NCBI GenBank assembly: GCA_016717725.1
Contig: JADKFA010000024.1
Location: 1 to 64,000 of the forward strand
DNA: 64,000 nt
Source: Bacteroidota bacterium
GTDB taxonomy: Bacteria; Bacteroidota; Bacteroidia; AKYH767-A; OLB10
Direction of reading: 5' to 3'
The translations under genes were made by a program, and so were the position numbers. Positions within the stretch are counted from its first letter, which is position 1. Every line of letters begins with the position of its first letter. The notes under the pieces were generated by a model, which saw only the letters and a list, made by a program, of their open reading frames with translations, made no database searches and was not told the DNA's origin. This document shows, piece by piece, positions 1 to 8,720 of the stretch.

Positions 1-2
1 TA

Positions 3-2930
3 TCATTTAATCCAGGTAACGTAAATTATGCGCAGTATCTTTGGGATTTTGGAGATGGATATACTTCTACTATGAAATTACCACTGCATGCCTATCAGGA
101 CAGTGGCTTGTATGTTGTTTCTTTACAAGTGGTGGATATTAATGGATGTATTTTAACTTTCAATATGGCTTATGCGATTGAAGTTTTTAATCCAGTTGCA
201 AATTTTACTTACAATCCTCCTATTACAAATTGTAGTGAGCTCTATGTTGAGTTTATCAATACATCAACGGGTGGTTCATCGTATTTCTGGACTTTTGGAG
301 GTAGTAGTATCTCAAGTCAAATGAATCCTGTTTATAATTTTATAACATTAGGTTATCAGGAAGTATCTCTTGTTGTTAGTAAAAGTATTTGTAAGGATAC
401 TCTAGTGATGGATAGTTTGTTTTATGTGAGTAATTTGATTCCAAATTTTACATCTTCCGTGAGTTCTTATTGCGCACCTGCAGCAGTAAGTTTTTCTGAT
501 TTGAGTAATGATGCAGTAAGTTGGCATTGGGATTTCGGTGATGGAGATACTTCTAATTTGCAAAACCCTGTTCATGTTTATATTGAAAATCCTGCTGATT
601 CTGTAACGTTAACCGTTCGTGATATTAATGGATGTTTGAAGTCTATTTCTAAAAAACAACCTGTCATAACTGTAGCGTCTATTGAATTGCTAAATTCAGG
701 TGGATGTATTCCCTTTCAAGCTACGTTCTCGGATTCGAGTCAGAATACGGTAAACTGGTTATGGAATTTTGGTGATGGTTTCAGTTCTAATTCGAATAAT
801 CCCAATCATATTTATTTGGCAGATGGATTTTATAAAGTTAGCTTAGTGGTTACTTCAACTTCTGGTTGTACCGATACATTAGAGGTAGATTCTTTAATAG
901 AGGTGAATACCCCAATAGCAAATTTTACCGTTAGCAATGATTCTGGTTGTGCTCCTCTTTTAATTTCTTTTGCTGATCAAAGCAGTAATGTTGTTTATTG
1001 GAATTGGGATCTAGGGAATGGTAATACATCAGGAAATGCGCAACCATCACTTATTTACGCTACTCCTGGAGTTTATGATGTTACTTTAACTGTTACAAAT
1101 AAATTTGGATGCCTCGATTCATTGTCCATGGATAGTGCGGTAGTGGTTCAAGGCCCTATTCCTTCTTTCACCGTATCTTCCGAATTGGGATGCACTCCAT
1201 TTCCTGTATCATTTAATAATTTAACTTCAGGTGCGGTGAGTTATGAATGGCATTTTGGTGATGGAACACTTGATTCAATCTTTAATCCAACTCATGTGTA
1301 TACCTCTGCTGGTAATTATTCGGTTACTATGTATGCCTATGATAATTATGGATGCTCAGCAATTTATTCTTATCCTGTACCAATTGTAATTGGAACAAGC
1401 CCGCAAGCATCTTTTTTGGTGGATATAACTAATGGATGTGCTCCGTTAACAGTAACGTTGTATGATGTATTAACAGTTGCAGATAGTATCGTTTACGATA
1501 TGGGTGATGGGACAGTATTAAGTGGAAGTTCTCCAGTTTATACTTATTCTGTATCTGGCGATTATATTATCTCGATGATCGCTTATAACAATGAAGGCTG
1601 TTCTGATACTCTTGTTTTTAGCGACACAATTCATGTCTTAACTCAACCGCATGCCGAATTTCTAGTGGATGTTTTGGAAGGTTGTAGCCCTGTAATTGTG
1701 AATTTTACTAATAATTCTTCCGAATTAATTAATTCAAGTTTTAGTTGGGATTTTGATGATGGTAATAGCGCTACTTCGTTTAATGCTACTCATACTTATA
1801 GTAATCCTGATGTTTATACCGTTACTCTTACTGTTACGAATGATAACGGATGTACAGATGATACCGTGATGGTAGATTTGATTGAAGTGTACGATGAACT
1901 TCCACCTCCGATTACAAATATGTTTCGCGTTTCTGTAAATAATTCAAGCGAAGTTGAATTGAATTGGCAACAAACAAATGTAAATGATTTGGATTACTAT
2001 GAGGTGTATAAATGGAATAATGTAACCAGTGTTTATGATACATTGGCAAAAGTTTATCACTCTAATAATAGTACAAACACAACCGTTCCAACATATAAAG
2101 ATTCGTTGGTGAATACTGATTCTATCGCCTATTCATATAAAGTGCAGGCAGTAGATAATTGTGGTTTACGACAAGATATGTCATTGTTGAAGGCGCATGA
2201 AACCATATTGTTAAATACCATTGCAGGTCATCAACAGGTTTCACTTTCGTGGAGTCCTTATGGTGGTTGTTCTGTTTCTGGATATGAAATTTTTAGGCAA
2301 GATCAAGGCGGCACTCTAAATTCTATTGGAATTGTTGATAGTATGACGTTGAATTTTTTAGACTCAAGTACTTTTTGTCCGTATGAATATATTTATAAAG
2401 TGAAAGCAATTGCGGTGTGTGGAAATACCATGTATGATTCATGGAGTAACCCAAGTTCTGCAACGCCTACAAGTTTAATATCGGAACAGTTTGTGGATGT
2501 TGTTAGATCAACTGTTGTCGAGAATCAATATGTTTTGACCGAATGGATGCCCCCAGTAACGTTACCTAACTCAGTGTTGAGATATGATATTTTTAGATCA
2601 ACCGATCAGGTTAATTATTCGCTAATAGCTAGTGTTCCTTCCTTGATTCTTGATTATTCGGATTTTAATGTAAGTGTAAATTCACATGAATATTATTATA
2701 AAATATTAGTGCGTAATATTTGTGATATAGATAGTAGAGAAGGATTATTCGGTTCTTCAATCCTTTTGACAAAACTTGTTTCGAGTTCAGGTAATTATTT
2801 GCGCTGGACTCAATATAAAGAATGGAATACGGGAGTTGACTTTTATATAATTGAAAAATTGAATGAAGCAGGTGTCTGGAAAGAAATTGATCGTGTTCCA
2901 GGTGCTGTTACAGATTGGGAAGAGAAATAA
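3..2930 (+). CDS. PKD-repeat and fibronectin-like surface protein, 5' partial, no sorting tail
   Basis: The reading frame is open from the first bases of the window, so the N-terminus lies upstream; the first in-frame ATG at 72 falls inside a PKD domain and is not the start. About eight PKD-like units follow one another, each marked by a W-x-(F/L)-G-(D/N)-G type core (for example WHWDFGDGDTS and WLWNFGDGFSS) and a conserved GC about 15 residues into the unit. The last 340 residues look like three fibronectin-III-like modules (VELNWQQTNV, VSLSWSPYGG, LRWTQYKEW). Such proteins are normally exported adhesins of Bacteroidota and end in a gliding-motility or T9SS C-terminal domain. This one stops at TDWEEK without such a domain and its last 23 bases overlap the convergent yihY-like gene. 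Function beyond cell-surface adhesion is unknown. Confidence 0.85.
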   Translation, partial: SFNPGNVNYAQYLWDFGDGYTSTMKLPLHAYQDSGLYVVSLQVVDINGCILTFNMAYAIEVFNPVANFTYNPPITNCSELYVEFINTSTGGSSYFWTFGGSSISSQMNPVYNFITLGYQEVSLVVSKSICKDTLVMDSLFYVSNLIPNFTSSVSSYCAPAAVSFSDLSNDAVSWHWDFGDGDTSNLQNPVHVYIENPADSVTLTVRDINGCLKSISKKQPVITVASIELLNSGGCIPFQATFSDSSQNTVNWLWNFGDGFSSNSNNPNHIYLADGFYKVSLVVTSTSGCTDTLEVDSLIEVNTPIANFTVSNDSGCAPLLISFADQSSNVVYWNWDLGNGNTSGNAQPSLIYATPGVYDVTLTVTNKFGCLDSLSMDSAVVVQGPIPSFTVSSELGCTPFPVSFNNLTSGAVSYEWHFGDGTLDSIFNPTHVYTSAGNYSVTMYAYDNYGCSAIYSYPVPIVIGTSPQASFLVDITNGCAPLTVTLYDVLTVADSIVYDMGDGTVLSGSSPVYTYSVSGDYIISMIAYNNEGCSDTLVFSDTIHVLTQPHAEFLVDVLEGCSPVIVNFTNNSSELINSSFSWDFDDGNSATSFNATHTYSNPDVYTVTLTVTNDNGCTDDTVMVDLIEVYDELPPPITNMFRVSVNNSSEVELNWQQTNVNDLDYYEVYKWNNVTSVYDTLAKVYHSNNSTNTTVPTYKDSLVNTDSIAYSYKVQAVDNCGLRQDMSLLKAHETILLNTIAGHQQVSLSWSPYGGCSVSGYEIFRQDQGGTLNSIGIVDSMTLNFLDSSTFCPYEYIYKVKAIAVCGNTMYDSWSNPSSATPTSLISEQFVDVVRSTVVENQYVLTEWMPPVTLPNSVLRYDIFRSTDQVNYSLIASVPSLILDYSDFNVSVNSHEYYYKILVRNICDIDSREGLFGSSILLTKLVSSSGNYLRWTQYKEWNTGVDFYIIEKLNEAGVWKEIDRVPGAVTDWEEK

Positions 2931-3849
2931 TTTTATCCGCTTTCTTAATGGATACATTTAATTCGTATCCAATCAATAATACGAAGGAGTTAATGTAAAG
3001 CCAAATCAGAATCACAATAAGAGTTCCGATTGATCCATATACTTTATTGTACTGTCCAAAATTATTTAGGAAAAAATTAAAACCTAAGGATGTTAATACG
3101 ATAAGAAGAGTAGCTAAGGAAGAACCAGCAGAAATAAATTTTAATTTATCTTTTTCTGATGGTCCAAAGTAATAAAGTAATGAGATTGCTGAAAAACAAA
3201 GTGTAAGTAAAATTATCCATTTACCTGCTGATATAAGGATAAGTTGCATCAGACTAACAAATATTTTTTTCTCTTCTAAATAGAAATAGATAAATTCGAA
3301 AGAGAGGATAAGTCCAATGGCTAAAAATACAAACGAAGCAAGCGTGAGGGTAAGGCCAATGGCCATTATCTTTTTCTTTAATCCTGATCTTTGTTCTTTT
3401 CCATGGTAGCTTCGGTTAAACCAGGTCATTAATGCCATAATTCCATCTGCAGAAACATAGAGCGCAAAGAAAAATCCAAAAGACAATAAACCACCTCGTT
3501 GATGTAAAAGGATGTCTTCAATAGTTTCATGCGCTGCTTCGTAAGTATTTGAAGGAAGAAAGTCTTTTAATAACTTAAGTAGTTCTTCGGGAAATGAAGG
3601 GATTGGGATATAAGGAATCAACGTAAAAATAAAAATGATAGTGGGAAATAAAGCAAGAAAAAAACTGAAGGCTAACGATTGAGCGCGTGTTTGCAAATCA
3701 TTGTTTCTTAATCTTTGTATAAAGAAAGAACCAACATGATACAGGGGTAAACCTTCAAATCCTGGCAACTTCAGGTTTTTCGAAAATTGAATGAATGGCT
3801 TAATAGGCCAAAGATTCAAAATGAATTTGGAGATTTTTTTTTTGCTCAT
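2908..3849 (-). CDS. YihY/BrkB family inner-membrane protein
   Basis: Product of 313 residues with about six hydrophobic segments, the usual topology of the YihY/virulence factor BrkB family. Family hallmarks visible are the N-terminal stretch TRAQSLAFSFFLALFP, a central GIMALMTWFNRSYHG and the C-terminal GSIGTLIVILIWLYI followed by GYELN. The family's biochemical role is not settled; it was once mistaken for RNase BN. The start codon overlaps the nadC stop as ATGA, so the two genes are translationally coupled and probably co-transcribed. Its 3' end overlaps the convergent PKD gene by 23 bases. Confidence 0.9.
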   Translation of the reverse strand: MSKKKISKFILNLWPIKPFIQFSKNLKLPGFEGLPLYHVGSFFIQRLRNNDLQTRAQSLAFSFFLALFPTIIFIFTLIPYIPIPSFPEELLKLLKDFLPSNTYEAAHETIEDILLHQRGGLLSFGFFFALYVSADGIMALMTWFNRSYHGKEQRSGLKKKIMAIGLTLTLASFVFLAIGLILSFEFIYFYLEEKKIFVSLMQLILISAGKWIILLTLCFSAISLLYYFGPSEKDKLKFISAGSSLATLLIVLTSLGFNFFLNNFGQYNKVYGSIGTLIVILIWLYINSFVLLIGYELNVSIKKADKIISLPNL

Positions 3850-4691
3850 TTAACTATTTTAAGACTCAAATCAAGACTTTTAACACTATGAGTTAACGCT
3901 CCAATTGAAATATAATTTACACCTGTTAATGCATAGCTTCTCACATTACTCAAATTGATTCCACCTGATGCCTCTGATTCCATCTTGCCATCAACAATTT
4001 TCAAAGCTTCTTGAATGAGATTGGGTTCGAAATTATCAAACATAATCCTATTGGGTATACCACTAGTAACAGCTTCCTCTACTTCGTCTAAATTTCTTGT
4101 TTCAATTTCAATTGGAATGGATATATTTTTTTTCTCTAAGTATAACTTTGCCTTTTCAAGTGCAGGTTGTATTCCACCTGCGCTATCTACATGGTTATCT
4201 TTTATCAAAATCATGTCGTATAATCCAAAGCGATGATTGTGGGCTCCACCAGTACGTACGGCTTCTTTTTCTAAGAAGCGAAGTAGTGGAGTGGTTTTTC
4301 GTGTGTCTAATATTTTTGCATTTGTCCCGGAAATTGCATCAACATATTTTTTTGCTGTTGTAGCTATTCCACTCATACGTTGCATGCAATTAAGAACTAA
4401 ACGCTCTGCAATTAATATGCTTTGTACTTTCCCTTCAACATTAAATAAAAAATCTCCTTTTCTAATTTCGTCACCATCTTGAGCAAAAAATGCAATGATC
4501 AATTCTTGGTCTACTACCTTGAAAATTTCTTGAGCAACATTTAACCCTGATATTATTCCATCCTCTTTTACTAGTAAATGTGCCTTGCCTAATTGGTCGG
4601 ATGGAATAGTGGATTGTGAAGTGTGATCTCCATCTCCAAGGTCCTCGGCCAGGGAGGCTTTTATAAATTCAATAAGCTCCATATCTTGCAA
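3846..4691 (-). CDS. nadC: Nicotinate-nucleotide diphosphorylase (carboxylating)
   Basis: Quinolinate phosphoribosyltransferase of de novo NAD synthesis: quinolinate plus PRPP gives nicotinate mononucleotide, CO2 and PPi in the cytosol. The 281-residue product has the full family length. Seen motifs are LAEDLGDGDHTS near the N-terminus, DTRKTTP at residues 129-135, GGAHNHRFGL at 148-157 and IKDNH at 163-167, which supply the basic quinolinate and PRPP binding residues, plus a C-terminal SGGI and SIGALTHS for phosphate binding. Translation may start at Met1 or at Met4 (base 4682), the latter giving the more usual N-terminus MELIEF. It overlaps the yihY-like gene by four bases. Confidence 0.96.
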   Translation of the reverse strand: MQDMELIEFIKASLAEDLGDGDHTSQSTIPSDQLGKAHLLVKEDGIISGLNVAQEIFKVVDQELIIAFFAQDGDEIRKGDFLFNVEGKVQSILIAERLVLNCMQRMSGIATTAKKYVDAISGTNAKILDTRKTTPLLRFLEKEAVRTGGAHNHRFGLYDMILIKDNHVDSAGGIQPALEKAKLYLEKKNISIPIEIETRNLDEVEEAVTSGIPNRIMFDNFEPNLIQEALKIVDGKMESEASGGINLSNVRSYALTGVNYISIGALTHSVKSLDLSLKIVK

Positions 4692-4766
4692 AATTGCATA
4701 TTCTTAATCACTTAAAAGGAATAAACCCAAGAAAGTCATTAGACTTTTTTGCTCTACGAGCTGACG

Positions 4767-4833
4767 ATTGATTTTGAAGCAATAATTCAAATAATGTTGT
4801 TAAAACGCAAGTAAGAATTGCTTCAAAATCAAT
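4767..4833. repeat. Long inverted repeat in nadC upstream region
   Basis: A 17-base arm at 4767-4783 (ATTGATTTTGAAGCAAT) is matched perfectly by its reverse complement at 4817-4833, with a 33-base loop. A smaller palindrome, TCAATGAT and ATCATTGA, follows at 4829-4850. Function unknown; it sits between the divergently spaced nadC start and the DUF4783-type gene end. Confidence 0.7.
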
Positions 4834-4869
4834 GATCCGACAATCATTGATTGATCAGTCGCCTGATGG

Positions 4870-4898
4870 CACAATTGTCATTTCTAATGACAATTGTG
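4870..4898. repeat. Short perfect hairpin
   Basis: Arms CACAATTGTCATT (4870-4882) and AATGACAATTGTG (4886-4898) are perfectly complementary with a three-base loop. There is no U-tract on either side, so it is not an obvious terminator. It lies next to the terminator hairpin at 4910-4943 and could be a protein-binding palindrome or an RNA end. Confidence 0.6.
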
Positions 4899-4909
4899 GG
4901 ATAAAATAA

Positions 4910-4943
4910 AAAAAGCTGCTTCTGATTCCAGAAGCAGCTTTTT
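4910..4943 (-). terminator. Rho-independent terminator of the DUF4783-type gene
   Basis: Perfect 15-bp stem (4910-4924 with 4929-4943, core GCTGCTTCTG) and a four-base loop. Read leftward the stem is followed by a run of T residues, so it ends the transcript of the gene that stops at 4960. The A/T flanks on both sides would let it work weakly in the other direction too. Confidence 0.85.
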
Positions 4944-4959
4944 CGGATTATGCTGATAT

Positions 4960-5352
4960 TTATTCTTTCATGAATCGTAATTCTTGAATAATGGCTGTAT
5001 TTCCTTGTTGTTTCATGTAAAAGTAGGTTCTGTATATTTGACCTGAATTTGTAACTAAACTTCCAATCGCATAACGTGCTCCTTCTTTTGATTCACCTTT
5101 ATGGATAATGGTGAAAGAACGTGGTTGATTCTTTAAAAAGAAATCTTTTAAAATTTGTTCTGCTTGAACTTTACTGTAAACTTCTTCTTGAGAAATGATG
5201 GTGAGATCAATTGTATTTCCGAAATGCCTTGATACTGAACGTGCATCACCTGAACGAAGCGAAGTTGCGATTTCATCTAAGAGGTCGGTTTGAGCAAATG
5301 TTTGACCAATACCTAGAATGATAATACTGAGGATGGCGATAAGGTTTTTCAT
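4960..5352 (-). CDS. Small exported DUF4783-type protein
   Basis: Product of 130 residues. A signal peptide is clear: a basic start, hydrophobic core ILSIIILGIG and cleavage after TFAQ. The mature part (DLLDEIATSLRSGDARSVSRHF, GSLVTNSGQIYRTYFYMKQ) looks like the small NTF2-like DUF4783 family that is common in Bacteroidota; the family has no established function. The gene is monocistronic, with its own terminator just downstream and a 156-base gap to the divergent rlmH. Family assignment is from remembered sequence character, so moderately sure. Confidence 0.75.
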   Translation of the reverse strand: MKNLIAILSIIILGIGQTFAQTDLLDEIATSLRSGDARSVSRHFGNTIDLTIISQEEVYSKVQAEQILKDFFLKNQPRSFTIIHKGESKEGARYAIGSLVTNSGQIYRTYFYMKQQGNTAIIQELRFMKE

Positions 5353-5508
5353 TTTTTATAATCGGCTTTAGACGGCAAACTCCTTGCCAAAAATGATTTT
5401 ATCATATTTATTATCCAATTTTACCAAAAATACGAGCTTTTTTGGTTGTTCTCACATTAAATGAGTTGTGTTATTAACATTATAAATTCATAATTAATAA
5501 TTAAGATA

Positions 5509-5979
5509 TTGAAAATCAAGGTGATATTTGTAAATAAAACGGCAGGTAGCTGGGTGAAGGAGGGCTTGACTGAATATAAAAGTCGGTTGAAGCGATACTT
5601 GGCAGTAGATTTTATCGAATTAGAGATGGGCTCTTCAACTAAAAGGAAAGAACAGGAAATAATGGAAGATGAATCTTCCAAAATTTTGTCTAACGTAAAG
5701 TCAATTGATCATTTAGTCTTGCTTGATGAAAATGGATCTGTTCTTAGTTCTGAAGAATTTGCAAAATGGATGAATAAAAAATTCATTTCTATTCAAGGAG
5801 ATTTGATTTTTGTTGTGGGTGGGGCGTATGGTTTCCATTCGGATTTAAAAGAAAGGGCGAATGAACAAATCTCATTATCGAGTATGACTTTTACACATCA
5901 AATGGTAAGAGTGATTTTTGTTGAGCAGTTGTATCGTGCAATGACAATACTCAAGAATGAACCTTACCATCATTCTTAG
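5509..5979 (+). CDS. rlmH: 23S rRNA (pseudouridine-1915-N3)-methyltransferase
   Basis: RlmH is a SPOUT-class methyltransferase that methylates N3 of pseudouridine 1915 in helix 69 of 23S rRNA on the 70S ribosome, using SAM. The 156-residue product is the usual length. Seen motifs are the N-terminal KIKVIFVNK, the SAM-knot FVVGGAYGFH and the C-terminal MTFTHQMVRVIFVEQLYRA. The start codon is TTG at 5509; no in-frame ATG or GTG precedes it and the sequence from there fits the family N-terminus. The 3' end overlaps the convergent glycosyltransferase gene by 29 bases. Confidence 0.95.
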   Translation: MKIKVIFVNKTAGSWVKEGLTEYKSRLKRYLAVDFIELEMGSSTKRKEQEIMEDESSKILSNVKSIDHLVLLDENGSVLSSEEFAKWMNKKFISIQGDLIFVVGGAYGFHSDLKERANEQISLSSMTFTHQMVRVIFVEQLYRAMTILKNEPYHHS

Positions 5980-7207
5980 CAATCAACTTTTGATAGATAG
6001 CATGATAACAATTAACTCCATTTTCAAGACTAAATAATTCAATTGCTTTACTTCGAGTTAATTCTTTATCCAATGTTTTTTCTAAGTTAAGAATCTCTTC
6101 TGAACATCTATCGTATTCTTTTTCGTCAAACGATTTGCATATTACACCTGACTGTGATGAAATAATCATTTCATCGGTATCTCCAATTCCAGTATTACAA
6201 ATAACAGGAATCCCCATACTTAATAATTCACCGAGTTTTGTTGGCGAACTTGCGATTTTTGAAAAGGCAGGTTTTATAAAAAATAAAGAAGTGTTACAGA
6301 GCGATAATAGCGAAGGCAGTTCACTCCTATTGGAAGAAGTAAATATCAATGAATCTAATGGCACTCCAATACGCTCAGCCATTTTAATAAATGGTTTCGC
6401 ATCCTCTGTAGTGATAATTAAAAATTTTGCATGAGGTACTTTGATTCTGAATCGTAAAAAAAGTCGTAACATTTCTTCTGGCAGGTACCAAGTACTTAAG
6501 CTTCCTAAATAAGCTAAAATGTAATCGTTAGATTGAATATTTAATTTAGATTTCCAACTTTCTACATCAACGGATTTTACTTTTGTACGATCAAAATGAT
6601 TTACATCTACACAACAAGGTATTACTGTTATTTTGTTGGAGAGATCTTTATTTCTTGCAATGGATTTTATTGTTGGAATAGAAACACGAGTAAGAGTAAC
6701 AATGTGGTCAGCTCTATTGAAAAATTCTTTCTCTCTTATTTTCATGTATCTGAAAATAATTTTGAAAATAGGGTTTTTCAAATTCCAAATATTACCATCT
6801 ACTTTTTCATCAACCCAAAATCCACGCATATCAAAGAGGAATTGAAAGTCATACTTTTTTTTGAGCATTATTGCAACTACACTTGAAATGTAACTTCTGC
6901 AGTGAATAATATCAAATCGTTTGCTTTTGAAAAGTTGAATAGCCGAAATTCTAATTTTTATTATATCAATAATAGTGCTAAGAACAGGTGGGTATTTTGT
7001 ATAATAAATCGGATGCCAACTTATATGATGAGTGTTACATATCTTTTGAATTTGATCCTTAAGTAAAATATATTTTTCAGGTTTTTCAGCGCTTATAATT
7101 GATATGTTGTATCCTTTAAGACTTAGCCCACACAAATAAGGTAGGACTTGTGATTGGCCTAAAGGATCTGTCATTCCATCATAGGAGATATATAGAATGT
7201 TTTTCAA
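5951..7207 (-). CDS. Glycosyltransferase, GT4 family
   Basis: Product of 418 residues with the two-domain GT-B look of GT4 retaining glycosyltransferases. The N-terminus NILYISYDGMTDPLGQSQV is the acceptor-binding glycine-rich start seen in many Bacteroidota GT4 enzymes, the middle has TVIPCCVDVNHFD, and the C-terminal donor domain has SSPTKLGELLSMGIPVI in place of the EPFG..EAMA..P consensus, with the Glu retained. It presumably adds a sugar to the lipid-linked repeat unit on the cytosolic face. It overlaps the upstream acyltransferase gene by four bases (ATGA), so both are one leftward operon at the edge of the polysaccharide island. Confidence 0.88.
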   Translation of the reverse strand: MKNILYISYDGMTDPLGQSQVLPYLCGLSLKGYNISIISAEKPEKYILLKDQIQKICNTHHISWHPIYYTKYPPVLSTIIDIIKIRISAIQLFKSKRFDIIHCRSYISSVVAIMLKKKYDFQFLFDMRGFWVDEKVDGNIWNLKNPIFKIIFRYMKIREKEFFNRADHIVTLTRVSIPTIKSIARNKDLSNKITVIPCCVDVNHFDRTKVKSVDVESWKSKLNIQSNDYILAYLGSLSTWYLPEEMLRLFLRFRIKVPHAKFLIITTEDAKPFIKMAERIGVPLDSLIFTSSNRSELPSLLSLCNTSLFFIKPAFSKIASSPTKLGELLSMGIPVICNTGIGDTDEMIISSQSGVICKSFDEKEYDRCSEEILNLEKTLDKELTRSKAIELFSLENGVNCYHAIYQKLIAKNDGKVHS

Positions 7208-8291
7208 TTTAAAGGAGATTGTGTAGGTTTATTTGAATAATATTTATCTCTGATTTTTAACATTGGAAATTCTATGAGTTTAGAAATGATAACACCAACA
7301 AGTATGGAAAGACAAAAATATAAGATGACCGCAAATTCATCTTGTAATTTATATTCTATTCTAAGGCTTTTTATTTTTAATGACACCATTCCATGGAAAA
7401 GATAAATAGAATATGAATAAATTCCAATTTTTCCAATGTAGTGGTAGGGGCGAAGACTCATTTTTTTATTTGATATGTATTTTTTGATATCTGTAAATAG
7501 CATACATAATAATAATGCCCCAAATCCTAAATATAGAAAGGTGAATCCTATAGTTGGCACTAAGGGTGAAATTATTAATAAGTGAATGGGTGTGATTACT
7601 AAAACGAGCAGAAATATTGCGAATAGTTTTCTTTTGTGTTTAGTTACAAATTTTTCGAGTTTATCATGTTTGAAATGATACCAGTGAGAAATTAAAACTC
7701 CAAAAAACAAAGAATCGAATCTATTGTGAGAGTAAAACATGTTTGTCATGGTGAAATTAGAAATGGTGCCATGTATCCTTGATGTAAGGCAAATCAATCC
7801 AATTAGTATAAAGACGAAAAGAAAAAAAATTGAATTGTTTTTGATGCCTAACTTGTTTGTGAAAAAATAAGGAGAGTAAGTAAAAGGTAGAAATGTTCCT
7901 CTACTGCAAGCGACCAGGTATGGCTCCACATATTTCCTACGTAATTTTGCAAAAAGAAAATTTCACCCACCAAGCATCTTAATTCAAGTGGGGAATGAAT
8001 TTTAATTTTCCATAAGATGGTAAAGGTAATGAAGAGGTAAAAGACAGGATAAATTTTGAAACCTCTGCGAATTAAAAAATTAAGATAATTAACTGAATTG
8101 GTTATTTTAAATTCTTTAAAAAGGAGACCTGAAACAAGAAAACCACTTAATACAAAGAATAAATCAACACCTATCCACCCAATGTCATATAAATAGTCAT
8201 TATACAGATAATGCCTAAATAGAACTAATAAAATAGCAACTCCACGTAGAAAATCTAATTCTGAACGCCTTGAAGGAGAATTAATATTCAT
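7204..8291 (-). CDS. Acyltransferase 3 (OafA/YrhL-like), interrupted by one frameshift
   Basis: Two overlapping frames (7848-8291 and 7204-7929) encode the N- and C-terminal parts of one integral-membrane acyltransferase. The N-part has the family start RRSELDFLRGVAILLVLFRH, with the conserved Arg and His, and WSLAVEEHFYLLL; the C-part carries the remaining transmembrane helices and the YSYSIYLFHGM motif. Adding one base to the A6 run at 7862-7867 (T6 on the coding strand) joins them into a 362-residue protein of normal length. Members O-acetylate or otherwise acylate surface glycans using acyl-CoA. The break may be a sequencing error, given others in the window, or a real or phase-variable inactivation. 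Confidence 0.82.
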
Positions 8292-8720
8292 GAATTTAGT
8301 TCGTTCTTTAAATTTAGAATGAGTTGTTAACTATCTTAAGAAAACGAGTTTTTGTATTTGATGGATTAAATATTTTATTGAGATTTAAATACAGGTAAAT
8401 GAGAAGCATTTTATTCATATATTAGATTCTAAAGTAAAATATGGAGTAGACTACTTATATATTACATTGTAAATTAATGTTTTATATAAGAATGATTGAT
8501 TTAGATGTTTGTACTTTGTCCCAAATTTAGGTGTCTTTTCACAAACATTGAATCAAGTGGATTTTTATTGGAAATAGCGTTGTAATAATAGTAAAAATTT
8601 GTTTTTAGACTTTGATTATATACTTGAATTTTAGTTGTGTTTGTTGACGCATTATTAATTCACGATTTATTAGATTTACACTTGATTTGAATATGTTTTA
8701 TACACCCTTAAAATAGCTAG
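8292..8720. other. AT-rich spacer between divergent genes, no gene seen
   Basis: A 429-base, very AT-rich gap between the leftward acyltransferase and the rightward membrane protein gene. It must hold promoters for both directions, but I see no complete TTG-N19-TAnnTTTG match; the nearest is TACTTTG around 8512. No open frame of useful length, RNA gene or strong hairpin is visible. Confidence 0.5.

Noticed and set aside
7204..8291. Phase-variable acyltransferase by slipping of an A6 run
   Set aside because: The tract is short and other one-base errors in essential genes show that sequence error is the simpler explanation; kept only as an alternative.
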